DNA of 64,000 nucleotides, taken from positions 496,001 to 560,000 of the forward strand of contig NZ_JAMBOD010000001.1 of the NCBI RefSeq assembly GCF_023715445.1. The letters are read 5' to 3'. Positions within the stretch are counted from its first letter, which is position 1; each line of letters starts with the position of its first letter. The notes beneath the pieces were generated by a model. It was not told the origin of the DNA. It saw nothing but the letters and a program-made list of their open reading frames with translations, and ran no database searches. The position numbers and the translations under genes were made by a program. The stretch comes from Fictibacillus nanhaiensis (lineage in GTDB: Bacteria; Bacillota; Bacilli; Bacillales; Fictibacillaceae). This document shows, piece after piece, positions 1-8,070 of the stretch.

Positions 1-554
1 TTGCTTTTTGATAAGTCTTCATGCTGAAAGGTTAAACTGCAAAGCTCTACACTCAGTACAAGCACATTTGATTTCGGATATGCTTTGCAATAATCAAACG
101 CCCTTGAAAAGCCGGAAGCACCGCCTGCACATCCTAAACCCCAGATTGGAATACGTTTTGTGTGAGATGAAAAAGGAAGCACATTCATGATTCTCGCTTC
201 GATGCTTGGTGTAGATATCCCAGAACTCGAAATAAAAAAGATAGCGTCAATATTTTCATATGGTATTAAAGGGCTTTCCGAAGTTCCCATCACTTTCTCA
301 ATGCATTCAGCGCCAAGGTTTGTAGCAAAGTCTATGTATAAATCATTTTTTTCCTGAAAACTTCTTTTCTCTTTAAACCATTCAATTGGCATAACAAAAT
401 ATCTGGAAGAAATCTCTCCATTCTGAAAAACTTTTAATAAACGTTCTATGTCTGAAAAAGCATCTTTAAATAAGTTTCTTGCAAACTCCATTGTTTCTTT
501 TTGCGAAAGTTTATGGGGCGGATTAACGGTTTCCACTGATGCTATTCTCGGCAA
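1..554 (-). CDS. bcsA: Type III polyketide synthase (chalcone synthase-like), C-terminus beyond left edge
   Basis: About 184 N-terminal codons are visible; the gene runs off the left edge. Such enzymes condense malonyl-CoA onto acyl-CoA starters, giving alkylpyrones in Bacillus. The reading shows the family nucleophile motif GLGCAGG with Cys near residue 142, followed by a stretch ending VELCSLTF, typical of the BcsA/BpsA group. I place the start at the TTG at 554 because AAGGAG lies about 8 nt upstream (561-568) and the next protein signal begins PRIASVETVNPPH, the usual N-terminus of this group. The His and Asn of the catalytic triad fall outside the window. Family assignment is firm; the product is inferred from family knowledge. 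Confidence 0.88.
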   Translation of the reverse strand, partial: MPRIASVETVNPPHKLSQKETMEFARNLFKDAFSDIERLLKVFQNGEISSRYFVMPIEWFKEKRSFQEKNDLYIDFATNLGAECIEKVMGTSESPLIPYENIDAIFFISSSGISTPSIEARIMNVLPFSSHTKRIPIWGLGCAGGASGFSRAFDYCKAYPKSNVLVLSVELCSLTFQHEDLSKS

Positions 555-626
555 AAGAATTCTCTCCTTCAACTCGATTTACTTATTTGTTAATTTACCC
601 TTAACCCTTCATTTAAAACAGAACAC

Positions 627-908
627 GGTTGATTTCCGCTCACACGTGCTCGCTTTCCGGGAGGGGTTAAGGTGAGCCACGGGGAAAGATGTGAAGTGCT
701 GCTCCTGCGTCTACAAGAAAATTCTGCCGAAGTCAGCTTCCTCGTCGCATGTTTGTCGAGAAGAATAATCAGGGGTAGCTGCTGCTCCTGTGTCTACAAG
801 AAAAACAACAGCGAAGCGAGCTTCCTCGTCGCATGCCTTGCGAGAAGATTACTCAGGTAGCTGGCACGCTGCTCCTAGCCGTAGTCTCGTACCTTCCGCT
901 CCAATCAA
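627..908. repeat. Structured non-coding repeat element between bcsA and the scp operon
   Basis: This roughly 280-bp stretch is richer in G+C than its surroundings and has no convincing gene. It opens with GGTTGATTTCCGCTC and closes with TTCCGCTCCAATCAA, so TTGATT/AATCAA form short inverted ends. The opening and closing phrases resemble a dispersed intergenic repeat I associate with Bacillaceae genomes, but I cannot confirm the family without a search. The interior carries a tandem duplication (699-861). The short open frames across it have no protein character. It could be a MITE-like or RNA-forming element. Confidence 0.5.
699..861. repeat. Imperfect tandem duplication, about 82 bp per copy
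   Basis: Copy 1 is 699-780 and copy 2 is 782-861. Both start CTGCTCCTG, carry TGTCTACAAGAAA or a one-base variant, then CAGCTTCCTCGTCGCATG or GAGCTTCCTCGTCGCATG, and end GGTAGCT. A third, truncated start (CTGCTCCT) follows at about 869. Each copy contains short self-complementary stretches (CTTCCTCG against CGAGAAG). The copies differ mainly in the middle (bases 720-735 against 803-818). Confidence 0.75.
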
Positions 909-959
909 TTTGTCAACGAAGGGTCTTCACAAAAAAACGACCCAAAAAGAAAAACGCCA

Positions 960-993
960 AAAATAAAAAAGCAGCCAATCACATGACTGCTTT
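960..993 (-). terminator. Rho-independent terminator of the scpA-scpB operon
   Basis: AAAGCAG at 968-974 pairs with CTGCTTT at 987-993. On the minus strand the stem is followed by a T-rich run (complement of the A-rich 950-967). It ends just beyond the stop codon of the 119-aa gene at 1002. Confidence 0.8.
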
Positions 994-1001
994 AATCAAT
1001 T

Positions 1002-1361
1002 TTATTGAAATGGTTTTAAAAGATTGTTTAATGATTTTTCATCGGGATTAAGAAAAAGACGCTTAAATTCTTCAAAATCATTAATATAAACTCTTTTTCT
1101 TTTTAAATATGAATCATTTTTACTAAGTGCCGTTAATGCTGCTAATTCACGAATCTTATACTTCTGCAGATAGTGCTTCCAGAAGTCATGCTGTTTTAAT
1201 TCATCCTCCAGCTGTTCTTCAAAGTAGCGTACATACAGAAGATGAAAAGTATGTTTTTCACCATTTAATTCGTACGATGCTTCTGAACGGTTAAAGAAAT
1301 CCTCTGATGTATTTGGTTTTTCTTTTTCTAATTCAATTCCATCTATATGATGAATCAGCAA
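1002..1361 (-). CDS. Hypothetical 119-aa protein, third gene of the scp operon
   Basis: I do not recognise this protein. It is small, charged and soluble-looking, with no signal peptide or membrane segment. It has a Tyr/Phe/Lys-rich middle and ends in NLLKPFQ. The start is TTG at 1361, preceded by AAGGGGG that overlaps the end of scpB, so the two genes are tightly coupled (12 bp apart). A terminator follows directly, making it the last gene of a scpA-scpB-orf operon. In B. subtilis the gene after scpB is ypuI, but the sequence here does not look like that family. A role with ScpAB is only suggested by position. Confidence 0.75.
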   Translation of the reverse strand: MLIHHIDGIELEKEKPNTSEDFFNRSEASYELNGEKHTFHLLYVRYFEEQLEDELKQHDFWKHYLQKYKIRELAALTALSKNDSYLKRKRVYINDFEEFKRLFLNPDEKSLNNLLKPFQ

Positions 1362-1373
1362 AGCGTTTCCCCC

Positions 1374-1967
1374 TTAGTTATCTTCTAAAGATATGGATTC
1401 TTGAAACTTTGAAAAGAATAAATCTGCTTCTTGTTCAACGCTCTCTTCCTGAATGTTATCTGGAAGAGGAGGCAGTTCTTTGATTGACTGCAGTCCAAAA
1501 TGATCCAAAAATGCTTTTGTAGTACCGTATAGAATCGCCCTTCCTGTCCCTTCAGCTCTGCCTACTTCTTTTACAAGTCCTTTAGCAGATAAAGTCTGCA
1601 GCGGCTTTTCTGTTTTTACCCCTCTGACTTCTTCAATTTCTGATCTTGTTATAGGCTGCTTGTAAGCAATTATTGCAAGTGTTTCAAGTGCTGCTTGTGA
1701 AAGTGTAGAATGACTGGGGGTTTGGACAAGACGTTCGAAATACACCGCATGATCGGGTTTCGTGACGAACTGAAGTGATCCTGCATATTCAACTATGGTC
1801 ATTCCCCTATCCGGTGAAAGATAGATTTCTTTAAGCTCATCAATATAAACATCTATTTCACTGCTGTCTTTTTCAAGCACCTGCGCGATTTGTTTTCGTT
1901 CGATACCTTCATCTCCACTGACAAAGAGCAATCCTTCAATTACTGCTTTTATTTCATTTCGTTCCAA
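1374..1967 (-). CDS. scpB: Segregation and condensation protein B
   Basis: ScpB is the winged-helix kleisin partner that, with ScpA and the Smc dimer, forms the condensin loading and organising replication-origin DNA. The 197-aa length is normal. Visible family features are the N-terminal EGLLFVSGDEG segment, the central ALETLAIIAYKQPITR helix-turn motif and the GRAILYGTT strand near residue 145. The acidic C-terminal tail is usual. It starts 6 bp after scpA ends, in the conserved scpA-scpB order. No chromosomal smc is in the window. Confidence 0.97.
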   Translation of the reverse strand: MERNEIKAVIEGLLFVSGDEGIERKQIAQVLEKDSSEIDVYIDELKEIYLSPDRGMTIVEYAGSLQFVTKPDHAVYFERLVQTPSHSTLSQAALETLAIIAYKQPITRSEIEEVRGVKTEKPLQTLSAKGLVKEVGRAEGTGRAILYGTTKAFLDHFGLQSIKELPPLPDNIQEESVEQEADLFFSKFQESISLEDN

Positions 1968-1973
1968 ATCTTT

Positions 1974-2714
1974 TTACTCCTCTATCATGGTAATATAAAT
2001 TTCACTAAAATGGTCTTGCTGTTCACAATTGATGCTTTTCACTTTCATTAATTCCAAAATAGCAAGGAAAGTGACTACTACGTGTTCTTTTGAGCTTTTA
2101 TCAAAAAGGTCAGTAAATCTTTTCTTTCCTCCTACTGAAAGGGATTGTTTTATCTGTTCCATTCTGGTCTCGATCGGAATTTCCTGACGTTCTATCGTCG
2201 TTTGCCTTGGTGCCCGTGTGACTTTTTCCTGAAACACTTTCTGCATAGCCTGAAGCATGTCATAAAGCGTTACATTTGTTACCTGCTGAGCAGTTTCTTC
2301 TTTCTCGAACTGGCTGAGATCCAGCGGCTCACGTGTATAGATCAGGCTTCTGGCAGCTTCTCTTTCTTTTAGTTCGTCTGCTGCGTACTTATACTTTCTA
2401 TATTCAATCAGCCTTCTTACCAGCTCATCCCTTGGATCTTCTTCCATATCCAATTCCATCTGCTGATCCAGAAAATCCTCTTCATGCTTTGGCAGAAGCA
2501 TTTTACTTTTTATGGCAAGCAAAGTTGCAGCCATTACTAAATATTCACTTGCCACATCAAGCTTAAGCTCTTTCATCGTATGTATATATTGCAGGTATTG
2601 TTCGGTGATAATGGCTACCGGAATATCGTATATATCTACTTCGTATGTTTGAATTAAATGAAGCAGTAAATCAAGCGGACCTTCAAATCCATCAAGCTTC
2701 ACACTATATTGCAT
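1974..2714 (-). CDS. scpA: Segregation and condensation protein A (kleisin)
   Basis: The 246-aa kleisin bridges the two Smc heads and binds two ScpB. The N-terminal signature [21 protein letters not shown] is cut here to [12 protein letters not shown], near residues 9-20. The C-terminal winged helix ([11 protein letters not shown]) contacts the Smc cap. A GGGGAAA ribosome site precedes ATG 2714. The upstream region to 2848 is shared with divergent ypuF and contains a strong TATAAT -10 for this operon at about 2755. Confidence 0.97.
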   Translation of the reverse strand: MQYSVKLDGFEGPLDLLLHLIQTYEVDIYDIPVAIITEQYLQYIHTMKELKLDVASEYLVMAATLLAIKSKMLLPKHEEDFLDQQMELDMEEDPRDELVRRLIEYRKYKYAADELKEREAARSLIYTREPLDLSQFEKEETAQQVTNVTLYDMLQAMQKVFQEKVTRAPRQTTIERQEIPIETRMEQIKQSLSVGGKKRFTDLFDKSSKEHVVVTFLAILELMKVKSINCEQQDHFSEIYITMIEE

Positions 2715-2848
2715 AACATTTCCCCAGTTTTTCTCGTTTTTTGTATTATAAAATTATATCATATTTTCAGCTTACAGAAGCTGTATTTTTAATACACTAA
2801 GCCGTATGGTAAACTTAGAACGGAATAGTAAAGGGGTGTGGACACAAG

Positions 2849-3361
2849 TTGAAATATCCGGAAGCTTGGATTGACTATTTAATCTATTTCCATGCGGATC
2901 AAGACTTTTTTGAGTGTCATGAAGTGCTTGAAGAGCATTGGAAGAACGAAGGCATGAAGGGGAATCTTTGGCCCGGACTAATCCAGATCGCTGTAGCGCT
3001 TTATCACCAAAGACGCGGGAACATAAACGGCGCTAAAAGAATGATATCGAGCGGCATTCAAAAACTGTTAACAGAAAAAGAAGCGCTCCATGTATTAGGA
3101 CTTGAAACGGACATTCTCTTTCACTTGTTAGAAAAAAGAAAAATTGAAATTGAACAACAGAAAATTTTTTCGTCAATTTCCCTGCCGTTATCTCCATCAT
3201 TGCAAGAAGCTTGCCTTATAGAAGCTGAAAGAACGGGAAAGGATTGGAGTACAAAAGCTAATCCAGACGATCAGATCATCCATAAACATAGATTAAGAGA
3301 CCGTACTTCTGTTATCGAGGAGAGAGAAAAACAAAAACTTCAAAAGAAGAGGATTCTTTAA
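2849..3361 (+). CDS. ypuF: DUF309 family protein (YpuF-like)
   Basis: A 170-aa soluble protein. The DUF309 signature FFECHEVLEEHWK appears near residues 20-32, followed by GLIQIAVALYHQRRGN. The family is helical with a conserved His/Glu cluster, but its activity is unknown. The start is TTG at 2849 with AAGGGGTG at 2831-2838. It is divergent from scpA, as in B. subtilis where ypuF adjoins scpA. The C-terminal 50 residues are Lys/Arg/Glu-rich and look poorly conserved. Confidence 0.85.
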   Translation: MKYPEAWIDYLIYFHADQDFFECHEVLEEHWKNEGMKGNLWPGLIQIAVALYHQRRGNINGAKRMISSGIQKLLTEKEALHVLGLETDILFHLLEKRKIEIEQQKIFSSISLPLSPSLQEACLIEAERTGKDWSTKANPDDQIIHKHRLRDRTSVIEEREKQKLQKKRIL

Positions 3362-3389
3362 ACTTCTGATGTAGAATAAACGGGTAAAA

Positions 3390-3455
3390 ATTATTTATCC
3401 CACGTTAAGAGGAGAAAAACCTACATTATATCGAATTTTCGACAAAACCGTGTTA
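3390..3455. repeat. Single-copy version of the TAATCCCACG / TCGACAAAA phrase pair
   Basis: In the convergent gap between ypuF and ppiB, the phrase TTATCCCACGTTAA (about 3396-3409) is followed about 25 bp later by ATATCGAATTTTCGACAAAA (about 3429-3448). The same two phrases, in the same order, occur at 13800 to 13700 on the minus strand and, more divergent, at 41674-41735. No gene is seen here. Confidence 0.55.
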
Positions 3456-3470
3456 ATAAACGAACAAAAA

Positions 3471-3500
3471 AAGCTCCGGAAATACCGGAGCTTTCATTAT
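3471..3500. terminator. Bidirectional terminator between ypuF and ppiB
   Basis: AAGCTCCGG at 3471-3479 pairs with CCGGAGCTT at 3485-3493. A-rich sequence lies before it and T-rich after it, so it can stop transcription from both ypuF and ppiB. Confidence 0.85.
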
Positions 3501-3514
3501 TTTGTTTAGAAAGA

Positions 3515-3949
3515 TTACTCTTCCCACACCTTAACTTCTTTCATTACATCACCTTGATTAATTCGAAGAACAGTGTCCATTCCTTCTGTAACTTGTCCGA
3601 AAACAGTGTGAACGCCATTTAAATGCGGCTGCGGCTCATGTACGATAAAGAACTGGCTTCCTCCCGTGTCACGGCCAGCGTGTGCCATGGATAATGATCC
3701 TGCAACGTGCTTATGAGGATTTCCTTCTGTTTCACAAGGGATAGAGTAACCAGGACCACCAGCTCCTGTTCCAGTTGGGTCTCCACCTTGTGCCACGAAA
3801 CCAGGAATTACACGGTGGAAAGTAACACCATTATAAAATCCCTCGTTTGCAAGCTTTTCAAAGTTTTCTACTGTTCCAGGTGCATCTTCCTGGTATAGAT
3901 CAAATAAAATCTTTTCGCCATTTTCGAATTCAATTGAACCTTTTTTCAT
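3515..3949 (-). CDS. ppiB: Peptidyl-prolyl cis-trans isomerase, cyclophilin type
   Basis: A 144-aa cytosolic cyclophilin that catalyses prolyl isomerisation in protein folding. Characteristic segments are [20 protein letters not shown] (residues about 39-58), [19 protein letters not shown] and [12 protein letters not shown]. The catalytic Arg is in FHRVIPGF. There is no signal peptide. It is downstream of lysA with its own promoter (3984-4012), the same order as spoVAF-lysA-ppiB in B. subtilis. Confidence 0.97.
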   Translation of the reverse strand: MKKGSIEFENGEKILFDLYQEDAPGTVENFEKLANEGFYNGVTFHRVIPGFVAQGGDPTGTGAGGPGYSIPCETEGNPHKHVAGSLSMAHAGRDTGGSQFFIVHEPQPHLNGVHTVFGQVTEGMDTVLRINQGDVMKEVKVWEE

Positions 3950-3983
3950 TAAAATAGGCCTCCTTATCTTTCATTCACCTACC

Positions 3984-4012
3984 ATTGTACGGCGAAATGA
4001 AAGCCCAGTAAA
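3984..4012 (-). promoter_or_regulatory. Sigma-A promoter of ppiB
   Basis: On the minus strand, TTTACT (complement of 4007-4012), 17 bp, then TACAAT (complement of 3984-3989). The -10 lies about 35 bp before the ppiB start and the -35 overlaps the region just past the lysA stop. Confidence 0.7.
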
Positions 4013-4017
4013 CTAAT

Positions 4018-5340
4018 TTACACAAAAACCTTTGTTTTTAACGGTAAATCCTGTCTTACTAAATCTTCATACGTTTCGCGCTTAACAACAAGCTGTTCTT
4101 CGCTGTTCTCTACAAAAACAACAGCTGGACGCTGGATACGGTTATAATTGTTAGCCATACTGTATCCGTAAGCACCGGTACAAGACACTGCCAAGTAATC
4201 TTGATCAGTTACTTCAGGCAGCTCCAAGTCCCAAATAAGCATGTCTCCGCTCTCGCAGCACTTGCCAGCAATCGAAACTGTTTGGGACGGCTTTTCATTC
4301 ATTTTGTTCGCCGTATAAGCGTCATACTTCGCTTGATAAAGAGCAGGACGGATATTATCTGTCATACCTCCGTCAACGGAAACATAATGTCTTACGCCTT
4401 CAATCTCTTTTTGTGATCCGATCGAATAGATTGTCGTACCAGCATCACCAACAAGTGATCTTCCCGGTTCAATCCATAATTCGGGCATGGTTCTTCCTTC
4501 GAACTGACCCATTTTACGGCTTACCTCATCAATCATAGCCATGACATATTGTTCGGGCTCAAGCGGTGTATCTTCAGATGTATACTGAATACCGAATCCA
4601 CCACCAAGATTCACTACCTCTGGGAAATAACCATGGCTGTCTTCCCAAACCTTAAAGTGGCTGAACAGCTTATCTATTGCTAAAGTAAACCCTTCTGTTT
4701 CAAAGATCTGAGACCCAATGTGACAGTGGACACCTAGGACTTGAAAAAGCTCAAAATCAAGCACTTCCTTTAAAGCTTTATCTGCTTGCCCGTTTCCAAG
4801 GTCAAAACCAAATTTAGAATCTTCCTGTCCTGTGATGATGTAATCATGTGTATGTGCTTCGATGCCTGGCGTCATACGTAGCAAGATTTTTACTTTTTGG
4901 TTGAGCTTTCTGCAAAGGATTTTTAACAGATTTATTTCGTAAAAATTGTCTACCACAATACACCCTACACCTGAGGCAAGTGCATATTCCAATTCCTCAG
5001 GGCTCTTATTGTTGCCATGGAAATGAATTCTTTCAGCAGGAAATTCCGCTTGCAGTGCTGTATAGAGTTCTCCTCCTGAAACAACATCAAGGCTTAAGCC
5101 TTCCTGTTCCATGAGCTGGATGATAGCAATCGATGAAAAGGCTTTGCTGGCATAAGCGACCTGATAACCTACACCTTTTTCTTCAAATGCTTTTTTAAAG
5201 CCTCTCGCTCTTTTTCTTATTAAAGCGACATCATACAGATAAAGCGGTGTGCCGTACTTTTTTGCAAGTTCAACGGTATCTCTTCCACCTACCCATAGAT
5301 GATTGTTTTCTCCTATTTTAGCTGTACCATGTAGATTCAC
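4018..5340 (-). CDS. lysA: Diaminopimelate decarboxylase
   Basis: PLP-dependent fold-III decarboxylase that converts meso-diaminopimelate to L-lysine, the last step of lysine synthesis. At 440 aa it matches the family. The Schiff-base lysine is in AYASKA (about residue 66), the glycine loop is NLGGGFGI, and the dimer-contributed CESGD motif lies near the C-terminus. The start is the GTG at 5340 with GGAGAGGGG upstream. An in-frame upstream ATG at 5403 would put the start inside the riboswitch terminator, so I reject it. The gene is controlled by the lysine riboswitch at 5381-5612. Confidence 0.96.
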   Translation of the reverse strand: MNLHGTAKIGENNHLWVGGRDTVELAKKYGTPLYLYDVALIRKRARGFKKAFEEKGVGYQVAYASKAFSSIAIIQLMEQEGLSLDVVSGGELYTALQAEFPAERIHFHGNNKSPEELEYALASGVGCIVVDNFYEINLLKILCRKLNQKVKILLRMTPGIEAHTHDYIITGQEDSKFGFDLGNGQADKALKEVLDFELFQVLGVHCHIGSQIFETEGFTLAIDKLFSHFKVWEDSHGYFPEVVNLGGGFGIQYTSEDTPLEPEQYVMAMIDEVSRKMGQFEGRTMPELWIEPGRSLVGDAGTTIYSIGSQKEIEGVRHYVSVDGGMTDNIRPALYQAKYDAYTANKMNEKPSQTVSIAGKCCESGDMLIWDLELPEVTDQDYLAVSCTGAYGYSMANNYNRIQRPAVVFVENSEEQLVVKRETYEDLVRQDLPLKTKVFV

Positions 5341-5380
5341 AATTAATCCCCTCTCCATGTTGATGGAGCATTCAATCCCG

Positions 5381-5612
5381 ACAAAAACAAAAGACAGCCG
5401 CAATTAAGGCAGGCTGTCATAACCGTGCCCTCATGTCGGAATAGCTCTCCACTACTGTTGTAGTGACAGTCCGCTGCTTGTTCAGCATCGGCCCAGCATA
5501 AAAAGAGATGGAACTCTTTATACACTTCGGCAAATTGACCTTTCGACATATTTCATCGTCTTCCATGAACTCCATATGCTACTTTTTCGTTTTGCGCCTC
5601 TACCTCAAATGA
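5381..5612 (-). promoter_or_regulatory. Lysine riboswitch (L-box) with transcription terminator, upstream of lysA
   Basis: Reading the minus strand, conserved L-box blocks appear in order: GTAGAGGCGCAAAA (5' helix region), TTTGCCGAAG, GCTGGGCCGATGC, GGACTGTCAC and GGAGAGCTATTCC, with spacing like the B. subtilis lysC leader. It is followed by a hairpin, GACAGCC (complement of 5412-5418) with GGCTGTC (complement of 5393-5399), and then a T-run, ending about 45 bp before the lysA start. When lysine is bound the terminator should form and reduce lysA transcription. The aptamer limits are approximate. Confidence 0.93.
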
Positions 5613-5637
5613 GGCATATATATTGAATTAATTATGA

Positions 5638-5666
5638 ATTTTAGCATAATATTTCTTAATCCACAA
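5638..5666 (-). promoter_or_regulatory. Sigma-A promoter of lysA
   Basis: TTGTGG (complement of 5661-5666), 17 bp, TAAAAT (complement of 5638-5643). It sits between the spoVAF stop (5679) and the riboswitch, so the RNA would start just before the L-box. Confidence 0.75.
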
Positions 5667-5678
5667 GGGACAGATACA

Positions 5679-7157
5679 TTAGTTTGGCTGCTTTTTTCTA
5701 TTCTGCGGATGTACGATGCTTGGACGAATCTTCGAAAATGGAACCGCCACTCTAACCAGTACCTGAAATAAAGCTTTCCCGTTAAACGGTAAAAACGGCC
5801 ATAAATAAGGAGTATTTATATTTTTTAAGCTCGCCATATATAGAATAAACAAAGTAAGGCCTATGACAAGACCGGGCACTTTAAAAATTATAACAAGAGT
5901 AAGCAGTACTAATCGCATCAGAATATTTACTGAACTTAGCTCAAAGCTTGGCGTTACGAACGAACCGATGGCCGACATTGCCACGTACAAAATGACTTCA
6001 GGTACAAACAAGCCTACATCGATCGCAATTTGTCCAATTAACACAGCGGCGATCAGACCCATGGATATGGCTAGCGAGTTCGGTGTATGAATCGATGCCA
6101 ATCGTAATAAATAGATACCGAATTCTGCTAACATGATTTGAATATAAATCGGTACATTCGCATTTTTATTTGGACCAATATAATCAATTTCCTTTGGCAG
6201 CAAATCAGGGTCAATGACATAGAGAAGCCAAATCGGGAGCAAAATGACAGAAGCGAGCATGCCGGCAAAACGAATCCACCGTAAAAAAGCACCAATAACA
6301 GGAGTTTGGCGGTATTCTTCCGCATGCTGCACATGGTGAAAAAAGGTAGTAGGCGCAATCATGATACTTGGAGATGTATCAACGATAATTAAGACATGAC
6401 CTTCCATTAAGTGTTGTGAGGCTACGTCCGGTCTTTCTGTATAACGCACAAGCGGAAATGGATTAAATCCTTGTTTGAAGATAAATTCCTCAATTGTTTT
6501 ATCCGTCATAGGGACACCGTCAATCTCAATGCTATTTAATTCCTCTTTGATTAATTTCACTAGTCCGGGATCTGCTACATCCTGTATGTAGGATACACAA
6601 ATATCCGTCTTCGATCGCACACCAACTTGCATCATTTCATTTCGTAACCGTTCGTCTCTTATTCTTCTCCGTATTAATGATGTATTCATAATAATATTTT
6701 CTACAAAACCATCTCTTGAACCCCGAACCACCTTCTCGGTATCCGGCTCTTCCGGTTGTCTGCCAGGATAACTTCGGACGTCCACGATAAACGCTTCGTC
6801 TTCACCTTCCACAAAAATGGTGATCAAACCTGAAAGCAGCTTGTCAATTGATTCGTTCATGTATTTTGTTACTTCTACTTGAGGATGAGTAAGATGGTTT
6901 TGAATAATTTCTTTCACATTGGAAGTGGCCCTGTGACCGTGGTCCATATCCATTAGCTCTCTCATGATTTCCACAATGAATAATGTTTCACAATGTCCAT
7001 TTAAATAATAAATGTGAACTTCCTTTTTCAGTAACGACAGTTTTCGTACACCGACATCAAAGGTTACCCCAATCCCCAGCCTATCTGTTAATAATTCTTC
7101 ATTCTCTTTAATTTTTTTGCTTATCGGCGTTTTTTCTTTCTCTTTTGTTCGATTCAT
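5679..7157 (-). CDS. spoVAF: Stage V sporulation protein AF (GerA-family membrane protein)
   Basis: A 492-aa protein related to GerA-type germinant-receptor A subunits, in the inner spore membrane. In B. subtilis SpoVAF helps release dipicolinate during germination but is not essential. The N-terminal ~240 residues are soluble (VDVRSYPGRQPEEPDTEKV, typical of the GerAA family). The remainder has about five to six hydrophobic segments (such as GMLASVILLPIWLLYVI). The basic tail ends NRKKQPN. The ATG at 7157 has AAAGGAG upstream, and the gene overlaps spoVAEa by 50 bp. It is the last gene of the spoVA operon. Confidence 0.95.
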   Translation of the reverse strand: MNRTKEKEKTPISKKIKENEELLTDRLGIGVTFDVGVRKLSLLKKEVHIYYLNGHCETLFIVEIMRELMDMDHGHRATSNVKEIIQNHLTHPQVEVTKYMNESIDKLLSGLITIFVEGEDEAFIVDVRSYPGRQPEEPDTEKVVRGSRDGFVENIIMNTSLIRRRIRDERLRNEMMQVGVRSKTDICVSYIQDVADPGLVKLIKEELNSIEIDGVPMTDKTIEEFIFKQGFNPFPLVRYTERPDVASQHLMEGHVLIIVDTSPSIMIAPTTFFHHVQHAEEYRQTPVIGAFLRWIRFAGMLASVILLPIWLLYVIDPDLLPKEIDYIGPNKNANVPIYIQIMLAEFGIYLLRLASIHTPNSLAISMGLIAAVLIGQIAIDVGLFVPEVILYVAMSAIGSFVTPSFELSSVNILMRLVLLTLVIIFKVPGLVIGLTLFILYMASLKNINTPYLWPFLPFNGKALFQVLVRVAVPFSKIRPSIVHPQNRKKQPN

Positions 7158-7716
7158 TGAAGTCGCTCCTTTCTAAAATGAGTTTGATAGCCATTACTGT
7201 TATCGGAGCCCCTTTTTCAACCGAATCAAAACCGGCCATTTTACCGATATCTCCTATACCAATCACAAAAGGGAGGTTCAATTCATCAAGAATATAAACC
7301 GTATCCCCGTTGATTCTTCCTGTTTCCAAATCAGGCAAACCGCTTTTATCGATGCCAAACTCTGTCAGCTCTCCATAGCGGTCGATCGAACAATGGACTT
7401 TTGTCCATTCCGCAAAATGAGTCTTTGAAGCAACGGCGACAGCTCCGATTACATCTATATCATTTTGTTTATGAATGTATCTCATCGCATGTTCTCCCGG
7501 ACCTTCCCCTCTAAAGCCGCAATCATCAAACATTACTAGTACTGGATCATGAGGTGTATTCCGGATCATCTCAGCAAGTTCTTCTCCGCTTTTTTTCGAT
7601 GGGTTGCCCCAAGACTGCGAAATGCAGCGGCCGCCAATCATACTGGCAGCATGTTCTACAACACGCAGTGCATAAAGATCGCCATCCGTTATAAAAATGA
7701 CCCGTTTTTTCACCAT
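7108..7716 (-). CDS. spoVAEA: Stage V sporulation protein AEa
   Basis: A soluble ~202-aa protein of the spoVA operon, not essential for dipicolinate handling in B. subtilis. Family features are the opening VIFITDGD, then GGRCISQSWGNPSKKSG, HDPVLVMFDDCG and FVIGIGDIGKMAG. I choose ATG 7716, placed well after AAAGGGTGAT. A GTG at 7722 overlapping the previous stop is also possible. It is preceded by spoVAEb with almost no gap and overlaps spoVAF, so translation is probably coupled. Confidence 0.92.
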   Translation of the reverse strand: MVKKRVIFITDGDLYALRVVEHAASMIGGRCISQSWGNPSKKSGEELAEMIRNTPHDPVLVMFDDCGFRGEGPGEHAMRYIHKQNDIDVIGAVAVASKTHFAEWTKVHCSIDRYGELTEFGIDKSGLPDLETGRINGDTVYILDELNLPFVIGIGDIGKMAGFDSVEKGAPITVMAIKLILERSDFNESNKRERKNADKQKN

Positions 7717-7718
7717 TA

Positions 7719-8069
7719 TCACCCTTTTGGTTCAAAGATTACTGCAACTAAAAAGCCAAAAAGAATAGCAGAAGATATACCAGCAGATGTTAACTCAAAA
7801 ATTCCCATCGCAATACCAATAAATCCATGTTCATCTGCAGCTGCCATTGCACCATGCAGCAATGAATGACCAAAACTGGTTATGGGAACTGTCGCCCCTG
7901 CACCTGCAAATTCAATCAAGTTATCATATATTCCGAAAGCATCCAGAAGTGCACCTAAAACAACAAATGAGCTCGTAACATGAGCTGGTGTTAATTTAAA
8001 GATATCCATCATTAATTGACCTACTACACAGATTGCACCGCCCACAACGAACGCCCAAAAAAATTCCAT
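7719..8069 (-). CDS. spoVAEB: Stage V sporulation protein AEb (dipicolinate channel subunit)
   Basis: A 116-aa inner-membrane protein, same family as SpoVAC, with three to four hydrophobic helices. It belongs to the channel for Ca-dipicolinate movement into the forespore and out at germination. Signature segments are [28 protein letters not shown] (shown by its core [13 protein letters not shown]) and [17 protein letters not shown] precedes ATG 8069. It lies 1 bp after spoVAD and just before spoVAEa. Confidence 0.95.
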   Translation of the reverse strand: MEFFWAFVVGGAICVVGQLMMDIFKLTPAHVTSSFVVLGALLDAFGIYDNLIEFAGAGATVPITSFGHSLLHGAMAAADEHGFIGIAMGIFELTSAGISSAILFGFLVAVIFEPKG

Positions 8070-8070
8070 C

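Noticed and set aside
672-1051. Short plus-strand open frames in the 627-908 repeat element
   Set aside because: They arise from the repeated DNA; products are repeat-like (two near-identical halves) and lack starts with ribosome sites.
5343-5549. A 68-codon open frame on the minus strand just upstream of lysA
   Set aside because: It lies within the lysine riboswitch and its terminator, its composition follows RNA structure, and it has no ribosome site.
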